DNA from: Thalassolituus sp034111725
GTDB lineage: Bacteria; Pseudomonadota; Gammaproteobacteria; Pseudomonadales; Oceanobacteraceae
NCBI RefSeq assembly: GCF_034111725.1
Contig: NZ_JAWUWR010000082.1
Span: 1 to 30,289 of the forward strand
DNA: 30,289 bases
Direction: 5' to 3'
Part shown: positions 14,592 to 23,300 of the stretch, piece by piece
Numbering within the stretch: the first letter of the stretch is position 1
Layout of the letters: the number at the start of each line of letters is the position of its first letter
Position numbers and translations under genes: made by a program
The notes under the pieces: model-generated
Databases searched by the model: none
Seen by the model: only the letters and a program-made list of their open reading frames with translations
Told to the model about the DNA's origin: nothing

Positions 14592-15626
14592 ATGACAGCT
14601 AAAATGCAAGCCGCCGTGGTCGAGACATTCGGTAAACCATTGGTGCTAAAAGAAGTTGATATTCCAACGCCCGGCCCCGGCCAAATATTGGTGAAAACCG
14701 AAGCTTGTGGGGTGTGTCATACCGATCTACACGCAGTGAATGGTGATTGGCCACTTAAACCGAATTTACCATTTATTCCGGGACATGAAGGCATTGGTAT
14801 TGTGAAGGCAATCGGCGCTGGAGTAACAGCGGTAAAAGAGGGGGATCGTGTTGGTGTGCCTTGGCTGTATTCGGCTTGCGGACATTGCGAGTTCTGTCTC
14901 AGTGCCCATGAAACTGTGTGTGCCTCGGCGGAATTTGGCGGTTACACCCAAAACGGTGGTTTTGCTGAGTACATTCTTGCCGACCCTAAATACGTTGCAC
15001 ATATTCCGGCAAATTTATCCGCTCGCGATGCTGCACCGCTTATTTGTGCCGGTATTACCTCTTACAAAGGCATTAAAGAAACCCAAGCAAAACCGGGTGA
15101 GTGGGTCGTCATTTCGGGCATTGGTGGTCTTGGTCATTTAGGTGTTCAGTATGCTAAGGCGCTGGGCTTAAAAGTCTGTGCCGTTGATATTGACGACGGC
15201 AAGCTCGAACACGCTAAGCGTTTGGGTGCGGATGCCGTGGTTAATGCTAAGCAGGGGGATCCAGTCGCTGCGGTAGTCGAAATCACAAAGGGTGGTGCTC
15301 ATGGAGTACTCATTACCGCGCCATCGTTGCCCGCGTTTAAACAGGGCGTTGGCATGACGCGTAAGTTTGGCACCTGTGTTTTAGTGGGTTTACCACCGGG
15401 CGAATTTCCAACGCCATTATTTGATGTCGTGGCTAATTGCATCACTATTCGTGGCTCATTTGTGGGCAATCGCAAAGACATGGCCGAAGCCTTGGCATTT
15501 GCTGCTGATGGCAAGGTGAAGGCCGATATCGAGCTGCAACCCCTATCCGCGATTAATGATGTGCTCAAACGTTTAGAGCATGGTGAAGTGCCATCGCGCG
15601 TCGTCATTGAATTTCCCGACGCTTGA
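14592..15626 (+). CDS. adhP: zinc-dependent alcohol dehydrogenase
   Basis: A 344-residue medium-chain dehydrogenase close to AdhP. Catalytic zinc ligands are C42 (GVCHTDLH), H65 (PGHEGIG) and C152 (ICAGITSYKG); structural zinc ligands are C96, C99, C102 and C110. The NAD-binding turn GIGGLG is at 176-181, and the following VDIDDGK has the Asp expected for NAD. It oxidises primary alcohols or reduces aldehydes in the cytoplasm. AlkB, 2.8 kb away, yields primary alcohols, so a role in alkane use is possible, though the two genes are not in one operon and AdhP enzymes usually prefer short alcohols. Confidence 0.94.
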   Translation: MTAKMQAAVVETFGKPLVLKEVDIPTPGPGQILVKTEACGVCHTDLHAVNGDWPLKPNLPFIPGHEGIGIVKAIGAGVTAVKEGDRVGVPWLYSACGHCEFCLSAHETVCASAEFGGYTQNGGFAEYILADPKYVAHIPANLSARDAAPLICAGITSYKGIKETQAKPGEWVVISGIGGLGHLGVQYAKALGLKVCAVDIDDGKLEHAKRLGADAVVNAKQGDPVAAVVEITKGGAHGVLITAPSLPAFKQGVGMTRKFGTCVLVGLPPGEFPTPLFDVVANCITIRGSFVGNRKDMAEALAFAADGKVKADIELQPLSAINDVLKRLEHGEVPSRVVIEFPDA

Positions 15627-15767
15627 TGCGTTAAGAATCACACTAACGGGTTACTGAATATTAATCGGTTAGTGGAGGCCCTGCTGTGGTTGTTTTTTCG
15701 ATTCTTGTTCAAGGTTTAACGGTTGGCCGAGTAATTCGGGCGCAAGGACAATAAAGAGATTTTTTAA

Positions 15768-15798
15768 ATTTAGCCCGTCGCAGTTCGACGGGCTAAAT
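15768..15798. terminator. 13-base perfect stem between convergent genes
   Basis: ATTTAGCCCGTCG (15768-15780) pairs fully with CGACGGGCTAAAT (15786-15798) around CAGTT. It sits between adhP (+) and the phosphodiesterase gene (-), so it can end both transcripts. T-runs are weak on both sides. Confidence 0.75.
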
Positions 15799-15824
15799 GC
15801 GCTTCATTATTGCTTGTGAAGAGG

Positions 15825-17096
15825 CTACAGATTCATGCAGTTCGCATAAAAGGTTGTGGTTGCTGGCCAATCAGAAAATACACCGATAACGCCGACTTGT
15901 TTTGCCAGCACATCAAGCACCGTGAAGGTGTCGCCATCGTTGTTAATTACGTCGGCTTTCCCTAATGAGCCATTAACCGATTGATAGTAATACCCGCCGT
16001 TATCCTTGAGCAGGCCTGAACGCTCTAACGTCCAAGTAATTAGCTTCAAACCAGCCGCTTTAGCATTTTTAGCATACTGCGATGGCACGATGTCGCCATT
16101 CTCGTTAACGTCTAACAGCATCCACATCGGTGGGGCTAATACCTTCATGCCATCAGCTTTCCATTGCTGCATTTGCTCAAGGCTAGTAGAGGCATCTTCA
16201 GAACCATCAAGGTAAACGGCTTGGCGGGCAAACCAAGGTTCGTTTTGATTCCAATAGAGAATATCGTCGAAAGCAAACGACTGAGCCCATACACGGCGTG
16301 GATGAATTCCAGCAGAACGGTATTCATCAATCATTTGCTGAGCGAAATCGGCCTGTGTGTAATCGCCTTCAAATGGCATGGTAACGCTTGGTGTTTTAAG
16401 CTCGGGGGTGAAGTCTGCACCTAGGTCGTCGACTAATGCGATGTATTCAGCATGTGTCATCAAAGTACCGTGGGCGGAATATAGATCAGTGCGAAAGTTA
16501 GGCGTTGCATCCATGTATTCTTCGATGCTAGTGGCTGCGGTATTTGCAGCGTCCATTTTGCCTTCAAGGGTTTTGAATTCAGCAAGAGAGATATCACTGG
16601 TGCAGCATTGAATAGCTTTACCATTTGTGAGCACACCATTTTGATCAAATTCAGGTGGGACAGAGCACTTAGAAGCCAGCGGTGTTGCAAGAATATTGGT
16701 GGTGGTGTGTAAGTCGCACTGCGAATGACGACAAACCAACTCGCGATCTTTGGTGAAGGTAACGTCACATTCAATAATGCCGGCGCCCATTTTGGCTGCA
16801 GCAACATATGATTCACGCGTGTGTTCTGGAAATTGCAGTGCGGCGCCGCGGTGACCAATCGAGAACGTCGATGGTCGGAAAGGGCCTTTGTCGCAACGCG
16901 ATAGGCGGTCTTTCAGTGCGCCTTCGTCCATGTCGTTTACCAAGAAAAACGGGCGTGGTCCTAATTGTACTGCTGAGAAGTGCTGACCAATGCGCTTACC
17001 ATTTGTTTGGCTATTGTCGTGTGATGAATCGGCCAATGTCAGCTGGCTGAATACCAGAGTCATGAGCAGGGTGAGTAAGTGAGTCCGTACTTGCAT
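15825..17096 (-). CDS. secreted glycerophosphodiester phosphodiesterase
   Basis: A 423-residue protein with a signal peptide (residues 1-22, ending QLTLA). The GDPD domain begins at residue 79 (IGHRGAALQFPEHT: H82, R83, E91), continues with metal ligands E109/D111 in IIECDVTFTKD and H124 in CRHSQCDLH, and ends in GVIGVFSDWPATTTFYANC. It would hydrolyse glycerophosphodiesters to glycerol-3-phosphate and an alcohol in the periplasm, as GlpQ does. It is longer than E. coli GlpQ (358 aa) because of loops around residues 140-200 rich in cysteines, typical of the larger secreted forms. GGAGG lies four bases upstream of the ATG. No glpT neighbour. Confidence 0.92.
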   Translation of the reverse strand: MQVRTHLLTLLMTLVFSQLTLADSSHDNSQTNGKRIGQHFSAVQLGPRPFFLVNDMDEGALKDRLSRCDKGPFRPSTFSIGHRGAALQFPEHTRESYVAAAKMGAGIIECDVTFTKDRELVCRHSQCDLHTTTNILATPLASKCSVPPEFDQNGVLTNGKAIQCCTSDISLAEFKTLEGKMDAANTAATSIEEYMDATPNFRTDLYSAHGTLMTHAEYIALVDDLGADFTPELKTPSVTMPFEGDYTQADFAQQMIDEYRSAGIHPRRVWAQSFAFDDILYWNQNEPWFARQAVYLDGSEDASTSLEQMQQWKADGMKVLAPPMWMLLDVNENGDIVPSQYAKNAKAAGLKLITWTLERSGLLKDNGGYYYQSVNGSLGKADVINNDGDTFTVLDVLAKQVGVIGVFSDWPATTTFYANCMNL

Positions 17097-17263
17097 AGAT
17101 CCTCCAATGTTGAATGTGTTTTATTTTGAGCGTTCGTTGCGATTTCATATGGATCGCACCACTAAGTTAGAGACTCGGTATTGCAGTTATGATACGAACG
17201 CATGACAAGATCACGGTGGCTCATTTCCGGTATATGTGATCCTATAGGCGACCTATGTCGTAA

Positions 17264-17290
17264 ATGTCATTTATATATGAAAAATGACAT
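17264..17290. promoter_or_regulatory. 27-base inverted repeat upstream of the ParA-like gene
   Basis: ATGTCATTT (17264-17272) and AAATGACAT (17282-17290) are perfect nine-base arms separated by nine bases. The 304-base gap between the phosphodiesterase gene and the ParA-like gene (17097-17400) holds no gene I accept; this dyad is its main feature. It lies 111-137 bases before the start, where a promoter operator could be. Confidence 0.4.
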
Positions 17291-17400
17291 GGCATGCTCT
17301 TGTTTCAACGGTATCGTATCGCCTCTTAGCGGCATCAAATCAGAACAAGCGTCAATTGAACTGCGTTATTTATTTATAGAGTCATCAGAAGGAGTTAGAT

Positions 17401-18312
17401 ATGAGCACAATACATTTTGTTGGCGGAGAGAAGGGCGGCGTGGGTAAATCCGTCGTATCGCGTTTGTTATCACAGTATTGCTTAGACAATAAGATGATGT
17501 ATGCCGGTTTAGATGCTGATCAATCGCACTCTACCCTGTCGCGTTTTTATCCTGAATATACCCAAGCAATTGACCTTGATCACTTTGAAAGCGCCGACCG
17601 CATTATGGAGCTGGCGATAGAGCAAGATGTACAAGTTGTGGTCGATTTGCCAGCGCAAAGCGAGCGTTTTCTTAATCATTGGATGGAAGAAAACGGTGTA
17701 GCCGAAATGTGCGAAGAAATGAATGTGCGCTGCGTTTATTGGTACATCATCGACGACGGTATGGATTCTGCGGGTTTGTTGAAAGGTTTCTTACAACGTC
17801 ATGGCGGATCCATGCCATGCGTTGTGGTCAAAAATATGGGGCGTGGTTTGGATTTTGCTCCTGCCGATCATTCCATTGCCCAAGTTCAGTTACCACCGGG
17901 TTCAGAATTGAATATTTTGACCTTGCCAGTGTTGCACACCGCAACTATGCGCAAAATCGACGAGTTGAATTTTAGCTTTTGGGGTGCAGAACACTTTGCT
18001 GATGCATCGCAACCGCACCTTACATTAATGGAACGTCAACGTACGCGTGTTTGGGTGAAAAAGGCTTTCGCCGAATTTGACCAAGTATTGGCTTATTCAG
18101 CTGCGGCAGCGCCTGCGCCGGTTGAGCCAGCCCCTGTTGCAACTGCCCCCGTCACTGCTCCTGCACCTCAAGTGCCGACGCCAGCAACGCAAATGCCGTT
18201 GATTAATAGTCGTGCTGCTTACGTGGGCGTGAGTTACGAAGCGGGTGCGAAAGCATCACCAAGCGATACTGAAACTGCCGACGAGCCTAAGTCGCTGTAT
18301 CCATTTATGTAA
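17401..18312 (+). CDS. orphan ParA/MinD-superfamily P-loop ATPase
   Basis: A 303-residue protein with a deviant Walker A motif at residues 8-17 (GGEKGGVGKS, with the signature lysine K11) and the A' aspartates in GLDADQSH (37-39), followed by VVVDLPAQ (Walker B region). These show a dimerising ATPase of the ParA/MinD/MobD group. No parB or minE gene is adjacent. Residues about 240-262 form a Pro/Ala-rich linker (repeats of APAPVEPAPV type), and the tail ends SLYPFM, so it may tether a partner. AAGGAG lies seven bases before the ATG. A terminator follows, making it a single-gene unit. Similar MobD-like proteins are annotated in related genomes; cellular cargo unknown. Confidence 0.85.
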   Translation: MSTIHFVGGEKGGVGKSVVSRLLSQYCLDNKMMYAGLDADQSHSTLSRFYPEYTQAIDLDHFESADRIMELAIEQDVQVVVDLPAQSERFLNHWMEENGVAEMCEEMNVRCVYWYIIDDGMDSAGLLKGFLQRHGGSMPCVVVKNMGRGLDFAPADHSIAQVQLPPGSELNILTLPVLHTATMRKIDELNFSFWGAEHFADASQPHLTLMERQRTRVWVKKAFAEFDQVLAYSAAAAPAPVEPAPVATAPVTAPAPQVPTPATQMPLINSRAAYVGVSYEAGAKASPSDTETADEPKSLYPFM

Positions 18313-18332
18313 CATTTATTGTTTGTGCAAAT

Positions 18333-18370
18333 AAAAAAAGCCGTACTGTTTCCAGTACGGCTTTTTTTTA
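18333..18370. terminator. bidirectional terminator between the ATPase gene and alkB
   Basis: GCCGTACTG (18340-18348) pairs with CAGTACGGC (18353-18361) around TTTC. An A-run before and a run of eight Ts after the stem allow it to serve both the + strand ATPase gene and the - strand alkB gene. Confidence 0.93.
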
Positions 18371-18378
18371 TTCAGTAT

Positions 18379-19530
18379 TTATTTCGACAGTTGATCATCG
18401 TTTAACTGATATTCTTCGCCTTTATAATAGGCTTCAACGCGCGGATTCATCACTTTAAACCAGAGTGACGGAATAATAGCCAACACCACCATAGTTGCGT
18501 AACCACCTGGTAATTGCGGGCTTTCATCGTAGTGGCGCAATACTTGATAACGACGCTTTGGATTCGCATGGTGATCAGAGTGACGCTGCAATTGCACCAG
18601 CAACAAGTTAGTGAGCAAAAAGTTGCTGTTCCACGAATGAGCTGGAGTCGTGCGCTCGTAACGACCATTCTCTAGTTTGCGACGGTGTAAGCCATAGTGT
18701 TCAATGTAGTTAACGATTTCTAGCAAAGTGAAGGCAAAGAAACTTTGCGCTACGAAGAAGACGACACCTTCCCAGCCCCATAACACGCCACTTCCTACTG
18801 CCAATAAAGCCGAGATGCTGTACCACCAGATCAACTCGTTGTGCCAGCTAACAATCGCCTGATTTTTACGGCGTAATTTTGCGGCTTCTAATACCCAAGC
18901 ATTTTTAAAGTTGTGCCAGTAAGCATGTGGCAAAAATTGATACAAGGTTTGGTTGTAGCGTGAAGAAGAAGCGTCATCCGGTGTTGATACATGTACATGG
19001 TGACCGCGGACATGCTCAACTTTAAATCCAGCGTAAGTTACCAAAGCAAGTAATAAACCGCCGGTCCACTGCTCAATTTTGCTGTCTTTATGAATTAGTT
19101 CGTGGCCAACGTTGATGCATACGATACCCATAATCACGCCGGTAGAAATCACAATACCGAATTGCCCTAGAAGACCAATACGATCATCTACAAACAAAAA
19201 GCCGGCATAGGTTACGTTGGCGAGCATGACTGGCAATGTCAGTATGGTTAAAAATGGATACCACTTCTCGGCCGACATCGAAGGTACATCCATTTCTTCA
19301 TTGGGGTTGAATGGGTCTTTGCCCACCAAATGATCGAGAATAGGGATAATTCCGAACACAAAAAATAGTGGGAAAAAGAACCAAAGATCGCTGTTAGCGC
19401 CATTCGATTCCCAAAGAGAGATAGCCATAGGCCAAAGAATGGCCGGAAGTAGTACCACCAAGTAGCCATATTTTTTCAGCTGCATACGCCAGTCTGTTGC
19501 TGGAATTATGGTTGCCGTTTTCGTTGTCAT
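18379..19530 (-). CDS. alkB: alkane 1-monooxygenase
   Basis: A 383-residue integral membrane di-iron enzyme that hydroxylates the terminal carbon of n-alkanes, taking electrons from rubredoxin. All histidine boxes are present: HELIHK (143-148), EHVRGHH (172-178) and LQRHSDHH (314-321), plus the AlkB-specific NYIEHYGL (274-281) and PQLPGGYATM. Six hydrophobic segments are visible. I start at the ATG at 19530, five bases beyond a GAGGA motif, rather than at 19590, because the longer version would overlap the likely operator. The position next to a GntR gene and smc marks it as the alkB2 type. No rubredoxin gene is in the window. Confidence 0.96.
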   Translation of the reverse strand: MTTKTATIIPATDWRMQLKKYGYLVVLLPAILWPMAISLWESNGANSDLWFFFPLFFVFGIIPILDHLVGKDPFNPNEEMDVPSMSAEKWYPFLTILTLPVMLANVTYAGFLFVDDRIGLLGQFGIVISTGVIMGIVCINVGHELIHKDSKIEQWTGGLLLALVTYAGFKVEHVRGHHVHVSTPDDASSSRYNQTLYQFLPHAYWHNFKNAWVLEAAKLRRKNQAIVSWHNELIWWYSISALLAVGSGVLWGWEGVVFFVAQSFFAFTLLEIVNYIEHYGLHRRKLENGRYERTTPAHSWNSNFLLTNLLLVQLQRHSDHHANPKRRYQVLRHYDESPQLPGGYATMVVLAIIPSLWFKVMNPRVEAYYKGEEYQLNDDQLSK

Positions 19531-19570
19531 TGTGCTGTCCTCTAGGTAGAGTTTTTTCTTATTTAGCAAT

Positions 19571-19583
19571 ATTGTCCTACAAT
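19571..19583. promoter_or_regulatory. putative GntR operator in the alkB-gntR intergenic region
   Basis: ATTGT-CCT-ACAAT is a 13-base palindrome with five-base arms, of the form bound by FCD-type GntR regulators (TTGT...ACAA). It lies 41 bases upstream of the alkB start and 125 before gntR, suitable for repression of alkB. A second dyad, GTTCGA (19610-19615) / TCGAAC (19625-19630), follows. Confidence 0.55.
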
Positions 19584-19593
19584 CCAACAAAAG

Positions 19594-19607
19594 ATGATTT
19601 AGATCAA
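19594..19607. promoter_or_regulatory. FNR/Anr-like site upstream of alkB
   Basis: ATGAT-TTAG-ATCAA matches the FNR consensus TTGAT-N4-ATCAA at nine of ten defined positions. It lies between the GntR-type dyad and the second inverted repeat. Oxygen-responsive control would make sense for an oxygenase, but a single site may occur by chance. Confidence 0.4.
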
Positions 19608-19707
19608 GAGTTCGATTCTGCCATTCGAACGGGCCGAGGATGCGTAAAATGAATCCTGTGATACTATCTCGCCAACCGTTTAGTCACAGTTTAGAACAGG
19701 AAAACGA

Positions 19708-20367
19708 ATGAGTTTTGTCACCCCAGAGAGCCTAGCGGAGCAAATTGCGGGGCATCTAGCAGAACGGATTATTCAGGGTGATTTGAAGTCAAACGAGCGC
19801 ATACAAGAAGGGCGCGTCGTTCAAGAACTTGAGGTTAGCCGTGGGCCAGTGCGTGAAGCACTACTGTTATTAGAAAGTCGGCACCTAATTACCATTCTGC
19901 CTCGTCGCGGAGCGATTGTTACCGAACTGACACCAGAGCGCGTGCGCAGCCTATACGATATGTACGTTACCCTGCTGACGATGCTAGCGGATCTTGTGGC
20001 GCGCAATTGGAACGACAACAACAAACAAGTGTTGTTAGATCAGGCTATGCGCTTGCAAGAGTTAGCCAGTAGTCATGATAAGAATGCGTTTATCTTGGCC
20101 GGCTTTGAGCTAATGCGTAAGGCCTTCACGATTGCCAATAATGATTATTTAGCGCAAATGTTAGAAGACTTGCAGCCAGCGATTCATCGCACCTACGCCA
20201 TGTCGATACGCCATTCCCCCGATGAAACTGAACTGAGTCGCCAATTCTTTAGTGGCCTAGTCACCGCAGTGTTAAGCAGGGATACTGACACCTTGCCTAA
20301 AATATTTCATAGCTATGGCCGCCATCAATGCAGTCTTGTATTGGCCGCTATGCAGGAAGAAAACTAA
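19708..20367 (+). CDS. GntR/FCD family transcriptional regulator
   Basis: A 219-residue regulator with an N-terminal winged helix (residues about 8-75: LAEQIAGHLAERIIQGDLKSNERI, then VVQELEVSRGPVREALLLLESRHLITILPRRGAIV) and an all-helical FCD ligand domain (about 80-210) with the usual spaced Asp/His metal ligands less clear. It is divergent from alkB and probably controls it, perhaps responding to fatty acids or alkane products, as FadR-type FCD proteins do. The stop is only three bases before the smc ATG, so regulator and smc are likely co-transcribed. The same neighbours occur at the alkB2 locus of Pseudomonas aeruginosa (PA1526). Confidence 0.92.
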   Translation: MSFVTPESLAEQIAGHLAERIIQGDLKSNERIQEGRVVQELEVSRGPVREALLLLESRHLITILPRRGAIVTELTPERVRSLYDMYVTLLTMLADLVARNWNDNNKQVLLDQAMRLQELASSHDKNAFILAGFELMRKAFTIANNDYLAQMLEDLQPAIHRTYAMSIRHSPDETELSRQFFSGLVTAVLSRDTDTLPKIFHSYGRHQCSLVLAAMQEEN

Positions 20368-20370
20368 GCC

Positions 20371-23300
20371 ATGCGGTTAAAAGCGATACGCCTGTCTGGA
20401 TTTAAATCCTTCGTTGATCCTACTACGGTGCCTTTCAATACCAATATGACCGGTATTGTTGGCCCTAACGGTTGCGGTAAATCCAATACCATCGATGCCG
20501 TACGCTGGGTGATGGGCGAAAGCTCTGCCAAGTATTTGCGCGGCGATGCCATGACAGACGTTATCTTTAATGGTTCGTCCGAGCGGAAGCCGGTGAGTAA
20601 AGCCAGTGTTGATCTCGTGTTTGATAACACCGATGGCACCTTGCGTGGCGAGTATGCAGGCTATAACGAAATTAGTATTCGCCGTCAGGTAACTCGTGAT
20701 GGCCAGTCTAACTATTACCTCAACGGTACTAAGTGTCGGCGTAAAGACATTACCGATATCTTCTTAGGCACAGGTTTAGGGCCGCGCTCATACGCGATTA
20801 TTGAGCAGGGCATGATCTCGCGCCTAATCGAAGCCAAGCCAGAAGAATTGCGGGTTTATGTAGAAGAAGCTGCTGGTATTTCTAAATACAAAGAACGCCG
20901 CCGCGAAACCGAAAATCGCATGCGTCGCACGCATGAAAACCTTGAACGTTTAAGCGATATTCGCAGTGAATTAGAGCGCCAACTCGCGCATCTACAGCGT
21001 CAAGCGCAGGCCGCAGAGAAATACCGCGAATACAAAGCCCAAGAGCGCGAAAAAAAAGCCCAGCTGCAAGCGTTAAAATGGCAAGCTCTGAACGGCGAAT
21101 ATCAGATACGCGAAACCAAGATTGCCGAACTCGATGTGAAGTTCGAAGCCCAAATGGCCGATCAACGGGCTGCCGACGCCGGTATCGAAGCATTGCGTGT
21201 CGAGCACATGACTCGCACCGATGAATTCAACAGCGCTCAAGGCAAGTTCTACGAAGTTGGCTCGCGCATTGCCCGCGCCGAACAAAAAATCGAGCACCAA
21301 GCCCAACTGAGTTTGCAGCTTGATCGTGATATGGCCGATGTCGAAAAAGGCCTGCTCGATACTCAACGCGCACTCGAAGATGACCAATTAGCGATGGAAG
21401 CCGTTGCCGAGCAACGCCTGACGCTAGAACCCGAATTCGAAATGCTCGAAGCCGGTGCCGAAGAAACCAATATGGCATTGCTAGAAGCAGAAGAAGCACA
21501 GCAGCAATGGCAAGAATCCTGGGATAGCTTTACCCAACGCGCCAGCGAACCTACCCGCCAAGCGGAAGTGGCACAAGCGCGCATGCAAACCATTGAACAA
21601 CAGTTGGTGCGCCTACAACAGCAAGCCGAACGCTTAGAAGACGAGCGTCGCCAGCTCACCGAAAACCCAGAAAACGACGAAATTCTGCTACTGCAAGAAG
21701 AAGCCAGCGAAGCCGAATTGCAAGTTGAATCACAGCAAGCCCGGGTTGACGAACTGCAAGAACAGTTGGTGCAATCGCGAGAAGATAGCGAAAAACAGCG
21801 TCGTCAGCTCGACGATGGCCGCCAGCGTTTACAACAAATGCTGGGGCGTAAAGCCACGTTAGAAGCATTGCAAAAAGCGGCGATGGGCCAAGGCAGCGAA
21901 GCCGTTAGCCATTGGCTCGAAAGCCATCAGTTGGCGCGTAAGCCGCGCTTAGCCGAGCAGCTACAAGTGACCAGCGGCTGGGAACGTGCCGTTGAAACCG
22001 TCTTGGGTGATTACCTGCAAGCCGTGTTAATCGACGACATGGCGCTAACACAACAATGGCTGGGCGGTTTTAAAGAAGGCACGCTCACCTTATGGCAAAG
22101 CAATACCAATACGGCTAACAGCGCTGCCAATACATTAGCTGCCAAAGTTCAAAGCGCTCAGAATTTGGAATCACTACTTGCTAATGTGCTGATTGCAGAT
22201 GACTTAACCGCCGCTCTGGTCATGCGTTCGCAACTGCAATCTCATCAATCGGTGATTACCCCAGAAGGCATTTGGCTTGGCCCCGATTGGTTGCGCGTTG
22301 CTCGTGCAGCCGATGGTGAAGGCGGCGTCTTGGCGCGCCAGCAAGAACTTGAAGTGCTGGTGGATGAAGCCGACGAACTCGACATGCTAGTAGAAGAGTG
22401 GGAAGTCGACTTAGACACAGTACAAATGCGTCTGCGTAGCCTAGAGCAACAACGCGATACCGCGCAGCGCGAATTACAGCAAATCAGCCAGAAGCTGGTG
22501 GGTGTGTCGTCGCAGTTATCCGGCATGAAAGCCAAAGCCGAGCAGCTTGCACTGCGCACCGATAAACTCGATCAGTCGTTAGCCGAAATTCGTGAAACGC
22601 AAACCCTAGAGCGTGAACATCTCGAAGAGATGCGCCTAGAGTGGCAAACGGCTATGGCGGCCATCGACGACGATACCGATGAGCGTGAGCGTTTATTAGC
22701 CAGCAAACAAACCTGGACGCAGCAATTAGAACGCGCGCGTTTAGGCGCAGGCCAAAACAAAGACCGCTTGCACCAATTGCAGCTGCAACTGCAAGGCGTG
22801 CGCAGCCGCGAAGACAGCTTACAGCAAGCCATTGCTCGCCTAGCCGAGCAAATGCAGCGCTTTAAAGAGCGCAAACAACAGATATTAGAAAACCAAAATC
22901 GTGATCACGACGCCGACCTTGACGTGTTACGCGCTGAGCTGGAAGAGTTGCTAGAGCAGCGCTTAACCGCTGAACAAGCGATGCAAGCCGCACGACACGC
23001 GTTAGAACAAGTTGATACGCAAATGCGCGAGCTAGAGCAAAAACGAGCCGATGCCGAGCGTCGCGCGTTGGAAGTACGTAACGATTTAGAATCGGTGCGG
23101 ATGGAATGCCAAGCACTGGATATTCGCCGTCAGGGGCTCGTTGAGCAGCTACAAGAAGACAAGCTCACACTCAAAGACGTGCTCGAAAATATGCCGGATG
23201 AAGCCAACTCTGAGCAGTGGCAGCAAGACCTTCTCAAAATTGCCGAACGCATTCAGCGCTTAGGGGCTATTAACTTAGCAGCAATTGAAGAATATAAATT

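Noticed and set aside
17202..17447. 81-aa plus-strand frame before the ParA-like gene
   Set aside because: No ribosome binding site, protein text without family character, and it overlaps the ATPase gene whose start is secure.
19531..19590. 20-residue N-terminal extension of AlkB
   Set aside because: The ATG at 19530 has a GAGGA motif and matches the family start; the extension would run through the palindromic operator.
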